64,000 bases of DNA, taken from positions 186,001 through 250,000 of the forward strand of contig JADKDD010000001.1 in NCBI GenBank assembly GCA_016718525.1, written 5' to 3'. The notes beneath the pieces were generated by a model. That model ran no database searches and had not been told where the DNA came from. It was given only the letters and a program-made list of their open reading frames with translations. The DNA comes from Rhodocyclaceae bacterium. Lineage in GTDB: Bacteria; Pseudomonadota; Gammaproteobacteria; Burkholderiales; Rhodocyclaceae. The position numbers were made by a program, and so were the translations under genes. Below, piece after piece: positions 36,975-46,057 of this stretch (position 1 is its first letter; each line of letters opens with the position of its first letter).

Positions 36975-38003
36975 ATGAAACTGATCCGCTTTGCGGTGGG
37001 CGATTCAGCCCCCAGTTTTGGCGTCGTTGTCGGCGAACACGCGGTGGCCTTTGCCAGTCTGGGCGAACACAGTGGTCGCTCGCATGCTCAATTGAATGAC
37101 AGCAAGGCCTATCTGGCGGCGCTACCTGCCAGCGAAAGAATCGCGCGCGAGATGCTGGCGTGGGGTGAGGCGAATCTTGCGAAATTACCGGAAAGTGCAA
37201 AGCCTTTGCTCGAAGCGGTGCGATTGCATGCGCCGATCGAGGTCGCCGCACTGTTCGACTTCGGGTTGACTCCGCGCCATCTAGCCAATTCGGCCAATAC
37301 GCTGTCGCGCTATGAAAAGGACAACCCCCAAACGCAAAGCTTGATCGAGGCATTACGTCAAATGCTGACCAAGCCTCGAGCGCCTGCCACCCCCGGCCAA
37401 CCCGAGCGTCTGTCGTATTACAAGTGCAATCTCAATTCAGTCGTTGGCGATAACGAAACGATCCCTTGGCCCCAGTACACCGCTTACCTCGATATCGAGC
37501 CCGAGCTGGCGGTGGTCTACGGCAATGCAAAACAGCCGGTGGCCGGATTTTGCATCTTCAACGATGTTTCGGCGCGCGATGTGCAGGCAGCTGAAATCAT
37601 CGGCGGGTTTTGTCTGACCAAGGATATGGCCGTTGGCAATCAACTCGGCCCCTGGTTGGTCACGCTCGATGAAATTGGCGACCCCTATGCGCTGAACGTG
37701 ACAGTGACGATTGATGGCAAAGAACGATTTCATGGCTCCACTTCCGAAATCAGCCACCAAGTCGAGGCGGTATTTGCATGGTTGGGGATGGTTTGCCCAG
37801 TGACACCGGGAACCGTGATTGGCCTGGGCACGACGCCGGACTGTACCGGCTTGGATCACGCTGATTTTCTCGACCCCGGTGCAATCATCGCTATCAGTAT
37901 CGAGCGACTTGGCAGCCTTCGCTGCCGATTTGCGGAACCAGCGGGAAAATTGCTACCCAGTCGGTGGCCAGTGCGTCCATCGATGGAGAAGTATTTCACC
38001 TAA
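36975..38003 (+). CDS. Fumarylacetoacetate hydrolase family protein
   Basis: This 342-residue enzyme has the FAH fold. The metal-ligand acidic residues lie in AYLDIEPELAVVYG and in FNDVSARDVQAAE. Lys, Gln and Gly of KDMAVGNQLGPWLV match the family's substrate site. Such enzymes cleave C-C bonds in beta-diketones or acylpyruvates, or act as hydratases and decarboxylases. It follows the cyclase-family gene by 24 bases with an AGAGAGGAA ribosome site, so the two form a pair suited to ring fission and hydrolysis. Confidence 0.88.
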   Translation: MKLIRFAVGDSAPSFGVVVGEHAVAFASLGEHSGRSHAQLNDSKAYLAALPASERIAREMLAWGEANLAKLPESAKPLLEAVRLHAPIEVAALFDFGLTPRHLANSANTLSRYEKDNPQTQSLIEALRQMLTKPRAPATPGQPERLSYYKCNLNSVVGDNETIPWPQYTAYLDIEPELAVVYGNAKQPVAGFCIFNDVSARDVQAAEIIGGFCLTKDMAVGNQLGPWLVTLDEIGDPYALNVTVTIDGKERFHGSTSEISHQVEAVFAWLGMVCPVTPGTVIGLGTTPDCTGLDHADFLDPGAIIAISIERLGSLRCRFAEPAGKLLPSRWPVRPSMEKYFT

Positions 38004-38125
38004 GCGACATATGCTTGGATTCCAACAACTATTGACACACGTCAAACGCAAACAGATGCAATGCCCGTAGCATCAGCCGAGCATTGAGAAATCAATGACC
38101 GGGCGCAAAAAATAGGAGAAACACA

Positions 38126-39958
38126 ATGAATATTTTCGGCTATTTGTTGATGTGGTTCGGTGCAGTAGCAGGGCACAAGAAAAAAGCACAAGTGTTGTTG
38201 ACCGGTATCGTCGCGGTGGTGCTAGGTACGCCTGTTCTTGCACAGACACCGGCGAAGCGGCCGAACATTGTGATGATTCTTGGCGACGACTTAGGGTTCG
38301 CCGACATGGGTTCGTTCGGAAGTGAGATCAAGACGCCCAACCTCGACTCACTGGCTAAGGACGGCGTGCGTTTTACGAACTTCTACACGCGAGCAAGTTG
38401 CTCGCCGACACGATCTGTAGTGCTGAGCGGTGTCGATACGCACAAGAACGGCTTGGGCAACATGAGTGAATGGACCTCGCCGAACCAAAAGGGCGTCGTT
38501 GGCTACGAAGGATTCCTCAGCAAGCAGATGGTGACGCTGCCGCAGTTGCTGAAGGGTGCCGGCTATCACACCTATATGGTTGGCAAGTGGCATTTGGGTA
38601 AGCAGCCCGACCTGATCCCGGCTGCGCGTGGATTCGAACGTGACTTTTCGCTGCTCGACGGGTTGAGCAGTTACTGGGATATGTCGAACCTGGCGGCAAT
38701 GGCTCCAAAGACGGTGTTCACCGAGGACGGAAAGTATTTGACCAAGCTGCCCGACGACTATTACGCGACCAAGACCTACACGGACAAGCTGATTGGATTC
38801 ATCGACGCCAATCATCACGACGGCAAGCCCTTCTTCGCCTATGTGGCTCATCAGGCCCCGCACGATCCCTACCACCTGCCGAAGGAATGGCGCAGTCGCC
38901 ACGTCGGAGAGTACGACAAGGGTTGGGATGCTGTGCGTCAACAGCGACTGAAACGACAGATCGAACTCGGCATCATGCCCGCCGGCACCGAACTCGCCGA
39001 TCGCATGTGGTTCATTCCCGATCCCATCGTGCTTGCCGCGCAGGCCCGGGCCATCACCGGCAAGAAGATGGAGATGTATGCTGGCATGGTGGAGAACCTC
39101 GACTTCCATGTCGGCCGGCTCATCGACCACCTAAAGCAAATCGGTGAGTACGAGAACACGATCTTCATCGTGTTCGGCGACAATGGTGCAGAGGGCGCCG
39201 ATCTGTTCAAGATGGTCGCCGGCACCCCGGGCACGCTCAATTTCCTAAGCGCAGCGATTAACTGGTCGCAGACTCATCCCGGCGCATGGGGTGATCCGGG
39301 TTCATACGTTGCCTATGGTCCGATGTGGGCGCAGGTGTCGATGACGCCATTCAGCCAGTACAAGGGCTGGCTCGCGGAAGGCGGCATCCACAATGCGCTT
39401 ATCGTCAGCGGGCCGGCCGTCAAACGCGCCAGGGGAAGCATCAACGGCGGCCTTATGGACGTGATTGACTTCATGCCGACGTTGCTCGAAATCGCTGGCG
39501 CCAGCTATCCGAAGACCTACGAAGGGCGCGCGCTGCCATCGCTGGCTGGCAAGTCGTGGGTCAAGGTGCTGGCGGGCCAGGCCGAGTCGCCACGAACGGA
39601 ACAGGATTACCTCGGCTGGGAACTCTTCGGTAACCGCGCGGTGCGGCAGGGTGAATGGAAGCTACGCTGGCAGTACGAGTCGTTCGGCAAGGGCAAGTGG
39701 GAGCTCTTCAACCTCGGCAAGGATCCCGGCGAAAGAAAAGATCTTGCCGCGGAGCGCCCCGACAAGGTGAAGACGCTGCTTGCACTCTGGGACGATTATG
39801 TCTTGACTAACAACGTCATCCTGCCGGATCGCTCGCCATACGAGGTGCTTAAGGATACGCAGCCGCCCCGAGTTCCGGTCGACGCGGGCTACCCGCAGAT
39901 GATCTACGACCGGCAGTTCGTGCCACCCAAGGAAATGATGTCCGATCCCAAGCCGTGA
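38126..39958 (+). CDS. Exported arylsulfatase
   Basis: This 610-residue sulfatase hydrolyses sulfate esters. The formylglycine motif is CSPTRS starting at Cys92 (C-x-P-x-R), and the metal-binding aspartates DD are at 54-55 (MILGDDLGFADMG). MVGKWHLGK carries the Lys and His of the active site, and VFGDNGAEG the Asp-Asn pair. The N-terminus has an extra hydrophobic stretch (1-16), then KKK and a signal-like segment ending VLAQ near 40. A good AGGAGAAAC ribosome site supports the start at 38126. A maturase (formylglycine-generating enzyme) is not encoded in this window. It suggests that the pathway substrate, or a related one, is sulfated. Confidence 0.9.
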   Translation: MNIFGYLLMWFGAVAGHKKKAQVLLTGIVAVVLGTPVLAQTPAKRPNIVMILGDDLGFADMGSFGSEIKTPNLDSLAKDGVRFTNFYTRASCSPTRSVVLSGVDTHKNGLGNMSEWTSPNQKGVVGYEGFLSKQMVTLPQLLKGAGYHTYMVGKWHLGKQPDLIPAARGFERDFSLLDGLSSYWDMSNLAAMAPKTVFTEDGKYLTKLPDDYYATKTYTDKLIGFIDANHHDGKPFFAYVAHQAPHDPYHLPKEWRSRHVGEYDKGWDAVRQQRLKRQIELGIMPAGTELADRMWFIPDPIVLAAQARAITGKKMEMYAGMVENLDFHVGRLIDHLKQIGEYENTIFIVFGDNGAEGADLFKMVAGTPGTLNFLSAAINWSQTHPGAWGDPGSYVAYGPMWAQVSMTPFSQYKGWLAEGGIHNALIVSGPAVKRARGSINGGLMDVIDFMPTLLEIAGASYPKTYEGRALPSLAGKSWVKVLAGQAESPRTEQDYLGWELFGNRAVRQGEWKLRWQYESFGKGKWELFNLGKDPGERKDLAAERPDKVKTLLALWDDYVLTNNVILPDRSPYEVLKDTQPPRVPVDAGYPQMIYDRQFVPPKEMMSDPKP

Positions 39959-40019
39959 GCGTTGCCGATCCCAAGCTTAGTCACTCACTACGAAAATCAC
40001 TTAAAACGATGGAGGTCCT

Positions 40020-41003
40020 ATGAAGCCGATCACTTGGTTTAACCTGTTTGTGGCAACGATTCTCACTGCCGCGGTGCTCTGCCCACCGGAGGCCCAGGCT
40101 CAGCTTCCAGGGCGCTTCTATTGGAGAACCCTGACGGATTCGGATGCGGTGCCGCTCATTTTCAACTCGATCAGCGGCAACACAAACCCGTTCAGTCCAG
40201 ATCACATGATCGTGTCAACAGCGAACATCGACGCCAATGTGGCGATTGCCAGTTATGCGCACACTTTTAGCCTGTTCGACCGATCGGCCGCGGCTTTGGT
40301 CCTCGTGCCCATGGGGAACGTGTCAGGCGATGTTACTGTGGCGGGAAAATCGCTCCATCAGGCTACCAACGGTTATGGCGACCCGATGGTCGAGTTCAAC
40401 ATGAATATTATTGGTCCGAGCGCGCAAGATAACCTCGCCAAGGCTATGCGTTATGAACCGGGATTTTCAGTAGATGTACTCGTCGATCTGGCTTTACCGA
40501 TCGGCCAGTACAATAGCAACCAGGCTCTGAACCTCGGTCAGAACCGCTGGTACGGGCGTCTGGGCGCGCCCATCAATGTGCAGATCGGCCCATGGGTGCC
40601 TGGTCGCCGCACGACTCTGGAATTCTTGCCTGCCGTTTGGATATTCGGAAAAAACAACGACTTGGTCGGGCAGACCTTGAAGACCGACCCTATGTTTCAG
40701 CTGGATGCGCACTTGACGCGCGACTTCACTGAACACTTCTGGGGGTCAATTGACGGCCAATACTACAGCCACGGCAAAAATACCATCAACGGCGTAAGCG
40801 CCGATGGGCCGAGTATCAAAGCCTACGGGTTCACGCTCGGCTACCAGATCAACGAGAACATAAACCTCACCGCTGGTTACAAGTCGACGCTCAATAACGA
40901 CAACAGTCCCGGAAACCTTCGCATGGATAGTTTCATGTTCACACTCGTGTTCGGCTGGAATAAGCTTGTTGAAGGCGCCCGGCGATTGAGCGGCGCGAAC
41001 TAG
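40020..41003 (+). CDS. MetA-type outer-membrane channel protein
   Basis: This 327-residue exported protein has a signal peptide (about 1-27, ending AQA) and resembles the MetA-pathway phenol-degradation family of putative outer-membrane channels. Indicative segments are LGQNRWYGRLGAPI, TLEFLPAVWIFG and LDAHLTRDFTEHFW, followed by alternating beta-strands. It lies 61 bases after the arylsulfatase gene with a GGAGGT ribosome site. I infer that it admits the aromatic or ring substrate, or its desulfated form, across the outer membrane. Confidence 0.82.
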   Translation: MKPITWFNLFVATILTAAVLCPPEAQAQLPGRFYWRTLTDSDAVPLIFNSISGNTNPFSPDHMIVSTANIDANVAIASYAHTFSLFDRSAAALVLVPMGNVSGDVTVAGKSLHQATNGYGDPMVEFNMNIIGPSAQDNLAKAMRYEPGFSVDVLVDLALPIGQYNSNQALNLGQNRWYGRLGAPINVQIGPWVPGRRTTLEFLPAVWIFGKNNDLVGQTLKTDPMFQLDAHLTRDFTEHFWGSIDGQYYSHGKNTINGVSADGPSIKAYGFTLGYQINENINLTAGYKSTLNNDNSPGNLRMDSFMFTLVFGWNKLVEGARRLSGAN

Positions 41004-41266
41004 AACGATCGTCCTCGCACTAGCGTTGTTGCGCAAGCTCGACGCATCCGGGCGATCACACGACCGTCAGCGACAACGGCCGCAACAAGCTAGGGGCGTC
41101 AATTTTTCTGCACACTTGACTATCGCTGACACCTACTCGTCCCGGGTACGAATCGAGTGACAGACGTGAAACAATCTGCCTTAAGTGCGGTGGTCGATCT
41201 ACAACGCTGCTGTACCCGCAGGCCGGTTATTATTGCTTGCGGTGCATGGCAAAATCATGGCGTAGT

Positions 41267-42250
41267 TCATCGTACCGGGGAGCGGCACAAAGTTTCTGAC
41301 GGTAACTCGCCAAAGCATTGTTTGTAGGCCTTGGAAAAATCTCCAAGGTGCCAGAAACCCCAGTTGAGGGCCTCAATTGTGACGGTCGTCGTGTCGGGCG
41401 TAGCAGCGAGCAGAGTCGCGTGCACCCGATGCAGCCGCAAACGACTCAGGTAAGCGACCGGGCTCAATCCCATGACCGCCCGGAAGGCGTATTCCAATGC
41501 TCGCTCGCTCACCCCTGCTGCGCTGCACAGATCAGTAACATAGAGTCGATCGCCGACGTGCGCCAAGGCAAACTGCTCGGCTGCTTGAACAATAGTGCTT
41601 TGCATTTGGCTTGTGCGCTCGCTACGATCAGGCTCAAGAGCTTGGGCTCCCGCCAGAGTCGTCAACAGCGTTTCGATTAAATCACCACGCGCTGATGTGC
41701 GCTGCTCCTTGTACAAATTGAAGATCTCCGGCTGACGTACTGCGGTTTCGATCAGTCCTTGCCCCCAAGTAAATAATTTCCTGGATCGTTCGGCACCGAC
41801 ACATATTGCCTCGCTGCGGTGAGGCACGCGAAACTCGTTTTCCCGGCTGCGCGCGAGCAAGTGCGTATGCAATTCTTCAGTGTCTAATAAAAAGCCAATA
41901 CTTTCGTAACCGGAATCGGTGACAAAACCGATTTCGGCGCCCGGCGGCACAATAAACAGGGTGTCCGGCCGAATAGGTAAACCGTCAACGGTGCCTGCCG
42001 TGGTGGGGCTAAATATGACGTAGCCAAGCAGATGGCTATCCAAGATCGGGCGAGTCCGTACTCTTTGATTGGTCGAGTGATACAACACCGTGGCACCATC
42101 AAGGCGGACGATGACCTGGTGCCCTTTGAGCGGTTCCCGTTGCAACTGGACCACGTCCTGGTGCAGGAGTTCGACACCGGCATTGGCGATAGCCGGATCA
42201 TCAATTTCGATGATCTCTACGGCGGAAGTGTCGATTTTTGCGTTGGGCAT
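41267..42250 (-). CDS. AraC-family transcriptional regulator
   Basis: This 327-residue protein has an AraC-type C-terminal DNA-binding domain at about 225-322 with two helix-turn-helix motifs: VTDLCSAAGVSERALEYAFR, and then LSPVAYLSRLRLHRVHATLL, which matches the family signature. The N-terminal 200 residues form a ligand-binding domain of the AraC_binding_2 type. It is convergent with the channel-protein gene and ends the catabolic cluster, so it is the only regulator visible for it. The palindromic shared motif is not the usual AraC direct-repeat site, so it may or may not bind there. Confidence 0.88.
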   Translation of the reverse strand: MPNAKIDTSAVEIIEIDDPAIANAGVELLHQDVVQLQREPLKGHQVIVRLDGATVLYHSTNQRVRTRPILDSHLLGYVIFSPTTAGTVDGLPIRPDTLFIVPPGAEIGFVTDSGYESIGFLLDTEELHTHLLARSRENEFRVPHRSEAICVGAERSRKLFTWGQGLIETAVRQPEIFNLYKEQRTSARGDLIETLLTTLAGAQALEPDRSERTSQMQSTIVQAAEQFALAHVGDRLYVTDLCSAAGVSERALEYAFRAVMGLSPVAYLSRLRLHRVHATLLAATPDTTTVTIEALNWGFWHLGDFSKAYKQCFGELPSETLCRSPVR

Positions 42251-43089
42251 ATCAGCGGCTGGCTGAACTTTTCGTAGATTATCAGCTAGCAGTTTTATTA
42301 TGCATGCCTACATTGACTGAAACAAGCCGTAACCGATTGCACTATTACTGGTTAATAAACAGTCGGGGACTGTAGCACGACAACTGTCCGGCTGTCATAG
42401 TTGTCTGAACGAGAGAGGCGATGAGCTGAACGGTCGTGCAACAGGACATACGGAATATGAGATTCGAGGAGGAGTATTCAAATTGGATTATTGGTAAGCG
42501 GGCATTGGTGACCGTCGCGTTTAGCTGCACCGCCGAAATTCGTCGTGCTCCTTTGCTGAAATTCAGTTTGTTGGTCAGCTTCCGGCAAAGTTGAATAGGC
42601 GCTTCAGACTGGGAGCGGGTCTACGGTTTTCCGAACTGGGTGCCCGAGACCGGTCATTGGGAACCTGATTGCGCTCCACAACAAGCAACCAAGCATATTA
42701 TTGATTGATGTCCCATGAATCAGTTGCGGCTCACCTTAAAGATTTGCAAGAGACATTGGTTAAAGGGGCTTCGACAGCCAATCAGGGAAATGGCTGGTGA
42801 TGATTCACGCCGATTCGATTTGGATTTGTCGGAACCAATCAAAGCCGTGAAGCTTCCAATCTTCGCCACCGTGAGCCACATTTGGATATGACGCCTGTTA
42901 CACTAACAGGTATGCAGGCTACGTAAATTAATCAACCATAACTTAAATAAGAAATGAAATGGCTGGAGTTGAGGGTCAAGGAGAGATTTCTACAGGCCAA
43001 AGTGATCAAAGGAAAATCTCCTGTCAGGCGGAAGTTTTTTGTCCCTCGTGTGCCTCGCAGCAATGACTAGGCTTCGGTAGGAAGACATT
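42251..43089. other. Long intergenic region with repeat and inverted repeat
   Basis: This 839-base region has no supported gene. It holds copy D of the dispersed repeat (about 42496-42665) and a perfect 7-base dyad, CCTGTTA-CAC-TAACAGG, at 42894-42910, about 180 bases upstream of the SET-domain gene. The dyad may be an operator. Confidence 0.5.
42496..42665. repeat. Dispersed intergenic repeat, copy D
   Basis: The copy begins AAGCGGGCATTGGTGACCG, shared with 46163-46181. It contains the core CTTCCGGCAAAGTTGAATAG, continues GCGCTTCAGACTG, and ends with AGACCGGTCAT as in copy C. These shared blocks in the same order show that it is one composite repeat family. Confidence 0.7.
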
Positions 43090-43572
43090 GTGGACACGCC
43101 GTTCATTTACGTGGCTGATTGCGAATTTGGTCGTGGAGTATTCGCTGCACGCCCTTTCGCTGCAGGCGAACCTGTCTTGCGCTTTACTGGCCGACGAATT
43201 GGTCTTGCAGAAACTCTTGCAAAAGGAGAAGCTGAATTTAATGTACTCCAAATTGGCGACACCGAATATCTGGATATAGTGCCACCGGGGGTTTTTACCA
43301 ATCATTCATGCGAACCCAATGTCGGTCTCCAAGATGACATAACGCTAATCGCGTTGCGCCACCTCAGTATCCACGAAGAAATCCGGTGGGACTATTCCAC
43401 TTCGATGTGGGAAATGCATGAGGACATACATACGATGTCATGCCGCTGTGGTAGCGCCATCTGTCGTGGTGTGGTTGATCAGTTTCCAACTCTGCCGGTT
43501 GAAGTGCAGACGCGGTATTTGGAGAAGGGCATAGTAATGAGTTTCATCTCGGAACGGATAACAAGGAATTGA
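43090..43572 (+). CDS. SET-domain protein-lysine methyltransferase
   Basis: This 160-residue protein is a compact SET domain, whose family moves a methyl group from S-adenosylmethionine to lysine. GRGVFAARPFAAGEPVL at 15-31 is the SET-N motif, NHSCEPN at 71-77 and EIRWDYS at 97-103 form the knot and active-site region. SCRCGSAICRG at 117-127 is a post-SET zinc-binding Cys cluster. The GTG start at 43090 has an AGGAAG ribosome site. It is unusually small and stands alone before the homospermidine synthase gene. The target protein is unknown. Confidence 0.87.
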   Translation: MDTPFIYVADCEFGRGVFAARPFAAGEPVLRFTGRRIGLAETLAKGEAEFNVLQIGDTEYLDIVPPGVFTNHSCEPNVGLQDDITLIALRHLSIHEEIRWDYSTSMWEMHEDIHTMSCRCGSAICRGVVDQFPTLPVEVQTRYLEKGIVMSFISERITRN

Positions 43573-43595
43573 AAGCGACCCAAAGGTTAGCAAAT

Positions 43596-43614
43596 CACTG
43601 TTTACAAAACAGTG
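43596..43614. repeat. Inverted repeat after the SET-domain gene
   Basis: CACTGTTT and AAACAGTG form a perfect 8-base stem around ACA. The stem is 24 bases after the SET stop codon. Only a weak TT follows, so it is either a poor terminator or an operator for the next gene. Confidence 0.5.
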
Positions 43615-43685
43615 TTATCGAAGCGGTCAGGGCAATGATGAATCGCGCGTGGGCAAACGTTCAACGAAAACAATTATGAAAAAAG

Positions 43686-45089
43686 TTGAGTTTCACTGCA
43701 CACGGAAATCTTGTGATCCTTGGTTGTGGAGTAATTGGACAGGGTATCTTGCCGCTGATATTTCGGCATATCGATATCAGACCAGATCAGATGACAATAA
43801 TTACGTCGGATCAGCGCGGGATCGACGTTGCTAAATATTATGAAGTTCGTTTCGTCATCAATCCAATTACAACATCGAATTATCAAGTAATTCTCAATGA
43901 GGCGTTAAGCACAGGGGATTTTCTTGTCAATCTCACTTGCGATTTTGAAACCAACTTACTTGTTGACTACTGTGCAGAACATGGAGTTTTGTTCTTAGAT
44001 AGTGGCATCGATTCGTGGTTCGGTGAGAGTACGGACGTATCGCTAACGGTCTCGCGTCGATCATCGTACTCGTTGCGTGAACAAGCAATGAAATTGAAGG
44101 CAAAGTGGGGGCGAGGAACCACTTCAGTGTTGGCACATGGCGCTAATCCGGGAATCGTTTCGCATCTCGTTAAACGCGCCCTGCTCAATATGGCGCGCGA
44201 CGAAGGGCGACCGATAGAGGTGCCGGTAACCCGTCTCGCTTGGGCACAACTGTCCCAGTCGCTTGGAATCAGAGTCATTCATGTGGCTGAACGCGATACG
44301 CAAATTCCGACGATGCGAAAAGTGGCTGGTGAATTTGTGAACACGTGGTCTATCGATGGCTTGGTCGGAGAAGGATTGCAACCCGCTGAACTTGGTTGGG
44401 GTAGCCATGAAAAACAGTTTCCCGATGACGGTGAGCGGCATGATTTTGGCTGCCAAGCGGCGATATTCTTAAATCGCCCCGGGGCGTCAGTCCGCATGCG
44501 AACTTGGCTACCGTTGGCTGGACCACAAATCGGCTTTCTGATCACTCACAACGAATCAATCTCTTTGGCCAGTTATCTCACCGTAGGTACGGGCGCAAAC
44601 CCAGAATACCGACCTACAGTTCACTATGTCTATCACCCTTGCGACGATGCACTGCTATCCATGCACGAACTTCAGGAACGCAACTGGGTGCTACAAGAAA
44701 CGCAGCGTGCGATCACCGATGAAATCATTTCTGGCATTGATGAATTGGGTGTGCTTTTGATCGGTGGCAGGAAAGGCGTTTATTGGTTCGGCTCGCGTCT
44801 TGAAATTCACGAGGCGCGCAAACTCGCGCCGTTTAATTCTGCCACCTCGCTGCAGGTTGTGTCCGGTGTCGTTGCAGGGATGATTTGGTCAATTCGACAT
44901 CCGAATAGTGGCATTGTCGAAGCAGAGGAAATGGATTTCGAAGAAGTGCTTGCCATTGCAGAACCATATTGGGGAAAGCTGGTGGGCCAATACAGCCAGT
45001 GGAATCCGGTCACTGGTCGCAACACTTTGTTCCCTGAGGACGTTGATGCCGACGACCATTGGCAGTTCAAGAATTTTCGCGTTTTGTAG
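43686..45089 (+). CDS. Homospermidine synthase-like protein
   Basis: This 467-residue protein resembles bacterial homospermidine synthase, an NAD-dependent enzyme that makes the polyamine homospermidine from putrescine and related amines. An N-terminal Rossmann motif GCGVIGQGILPLI is near residue 13, VNLTCDF near 77, and GTTSVLAHGANPGIVSHLVK near 144, in family order and of usual length. The start is unclear: the TTG at 43686 has no good ribosome site, and an ATG ten bases upstream (43676) is out of frame through an AAAAAA run. One fewer A would give MKKLSFTAHGNL. The base composition is lower in G+C than flanking genes. Confidence 0.82.
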   Translation: MSFTAHGNLVILGCGVIGQGILPLIFRHIDIRPDQMTIITSDQRGIDVAKYYEVRFVINPITTSNYQVILNEALSTGDFLVNLTCDFETNLLVDYCAEHGVLFLDSGIDSWFGESTDVSLTVSRRSSYSLREQAMKLKAKWGRGTTSVLAHGANPGIVSHLVKRALLNMARDEGRPIEVPVTRLAWAQLSQSLGIRVIHVAERDTQIPTMRKVAGEFVNTWSIDGLVGEGLQPAELGWGSHEKQFPDDGERHDFGCQAAIFLNRPGASVRMRTWLPLAGPQIGFLITHNESISLASYLTVGTGANPEYRPTVHYVYHPCDDALLSMHELQERNWVLQETQRAITDEIISGIDELGVLLIGGRKGVYWFGSRLEIHEARKLAPFNSATSLQVVSGVVAGMIWSIRHPNSGIVEAEEMDFEEVLAIAEPYWGKLVGQYSQWNPVTGRNTLFPEDVDADDHWQFKNFRVL

Positions 45090-45109
45090 TTGCGCGAGGC
45101 ACATTGAGC

Positions 45110-46057
45110 GTGAGTAGTTGGTGGAACTTGTGGTTGCCGATTGCTTTTGTCGCGCCGGTGATTTGGGCTGTTGAATGTTTGGTTGACCTGTACTTTGTTC
45201 ATGACATCTACCGCGACGAGTGGGATGCAACAGTAATTTCAGGCGTCTTCATGCTCATACCGTGGCTAATCCCAGTGTTTGGAATTTTGCCATTCAACCC
45301 ACTACCAACTCATGTGATGTATTTGGCATTTCTCGGTGGCGCTCTATTTCTCGGTTCCTATTTGTTCTATTTTCGTTCTCTGTTTCGCTTTGCCGATTCG
45401 CCGTTGATTCTCATGCTGTGGGAAACCCAAATCTTGGCAGTGCCATTTCTCACTTGGCTTTGGTTTGATGAGCAATTGCTACCAATGCATTATGTTGGCA
45501 TAGGCTTGGCCTTTGTAGGCTCACTTTTGTTCGGTGCAAGAGAAGGCTTGCTGCGAGATGGATTGCTCCGCGTAGCAGGGACAATGGTTTGGGCAGTACT
45601 CCTATTCGCGGCTTCTATGGTCTTGCAGAAGGAGGCTTATCGCAATGCCGATGGGCGGTTCTTTGACGTGTACCTAATGTTTTCGCTAGGGGGCGCAGTG
45701 CTCTCCGTAATTATTGTGTTGGTTCGCCCGAAAACTACGATGGAAAGAGTTCGTCGCTTAGGTCAGTTCAATTCGACAATTCTCACATTACTGGTGCTTA
45801 GCGAGATTGTGTCCTGCGGTGTCATCGTGTTCTCGCAACGAGCGATTGCCCTGGCTCCGTCGGCATCGTTCGTCTCGGCAATTGAAAGTAGCGTCCCCGC
45901 TTTCATCATGCTATTCAGTCTATTGTTAGCGCACGCGTTGAGGCGTACGCGGCACGAGAAAATCACCGCCTTGTTTCGCCAGCAGATGATCGGCTGGCAA
46001 GAAAAGCTGCTCGCGATGTTATTGATGTCGGTTGGGATTTATTGCATTGCTGGTTGA
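45110..46057 (+). CDS. EamA/DMT-family transporter
   Basis: This protein of about 315 residues has ten hydrophobic segments and the duplicated layout of the EamA drug/metabolite transporter superfamily. The C-terminal half includes the typical SASFVSAIESSVPAFIMLFSL segment. The start is uncertain: GTG at 45110 or TTG at 45104, both with a nearby GAGG; the longer frame to 45059 would overlap the previous gene. It lies immediately after the homospermidine synthase gene and may export a polyamine; that is inference from context. Confidence 0.8.
   Translation: MSSWWNLWLPIAFVAPVIWAVECLVDLYFVHDIYRDEWDATVISGVFMLIPWLIPVFGILPFNPLPTHVMYLAFLGGALFLGSYLFYFRSLFRFADSPLILMLWETQILAVPFLTWLWFDEQLLPMHYVGIGLAFVGSLLFGAREGLLRDGLLRVAGTMVWAVLLFAASMVLQKEAYRNADGRFFDVYLMFSLGGAVLSVIIVLVRPKTTMERVRRLGQFNSTILTLLVLSEIVSCGVIVFSQRAIALAPSASFVSAIESSVPAFIMLFSLLLAHALRRTRHEKITALFRQQMIGWQEKLLAMLLMSVGIYCIAG

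Noticed and set aside
38032..38045. Short inverted repeat TTGACACACGTCAA before the arylsulfatase gene
   Set aside because: The arms are only five bases long and the sequence does not match the shared operator-like motif; it could be chance.
38348..39130. Minus-strand open frame of 260 codons inside the arylsulfatase gene
   Set aside because: It is a shadow of the sulfatase; no signal, motif or ribosome site supports it.
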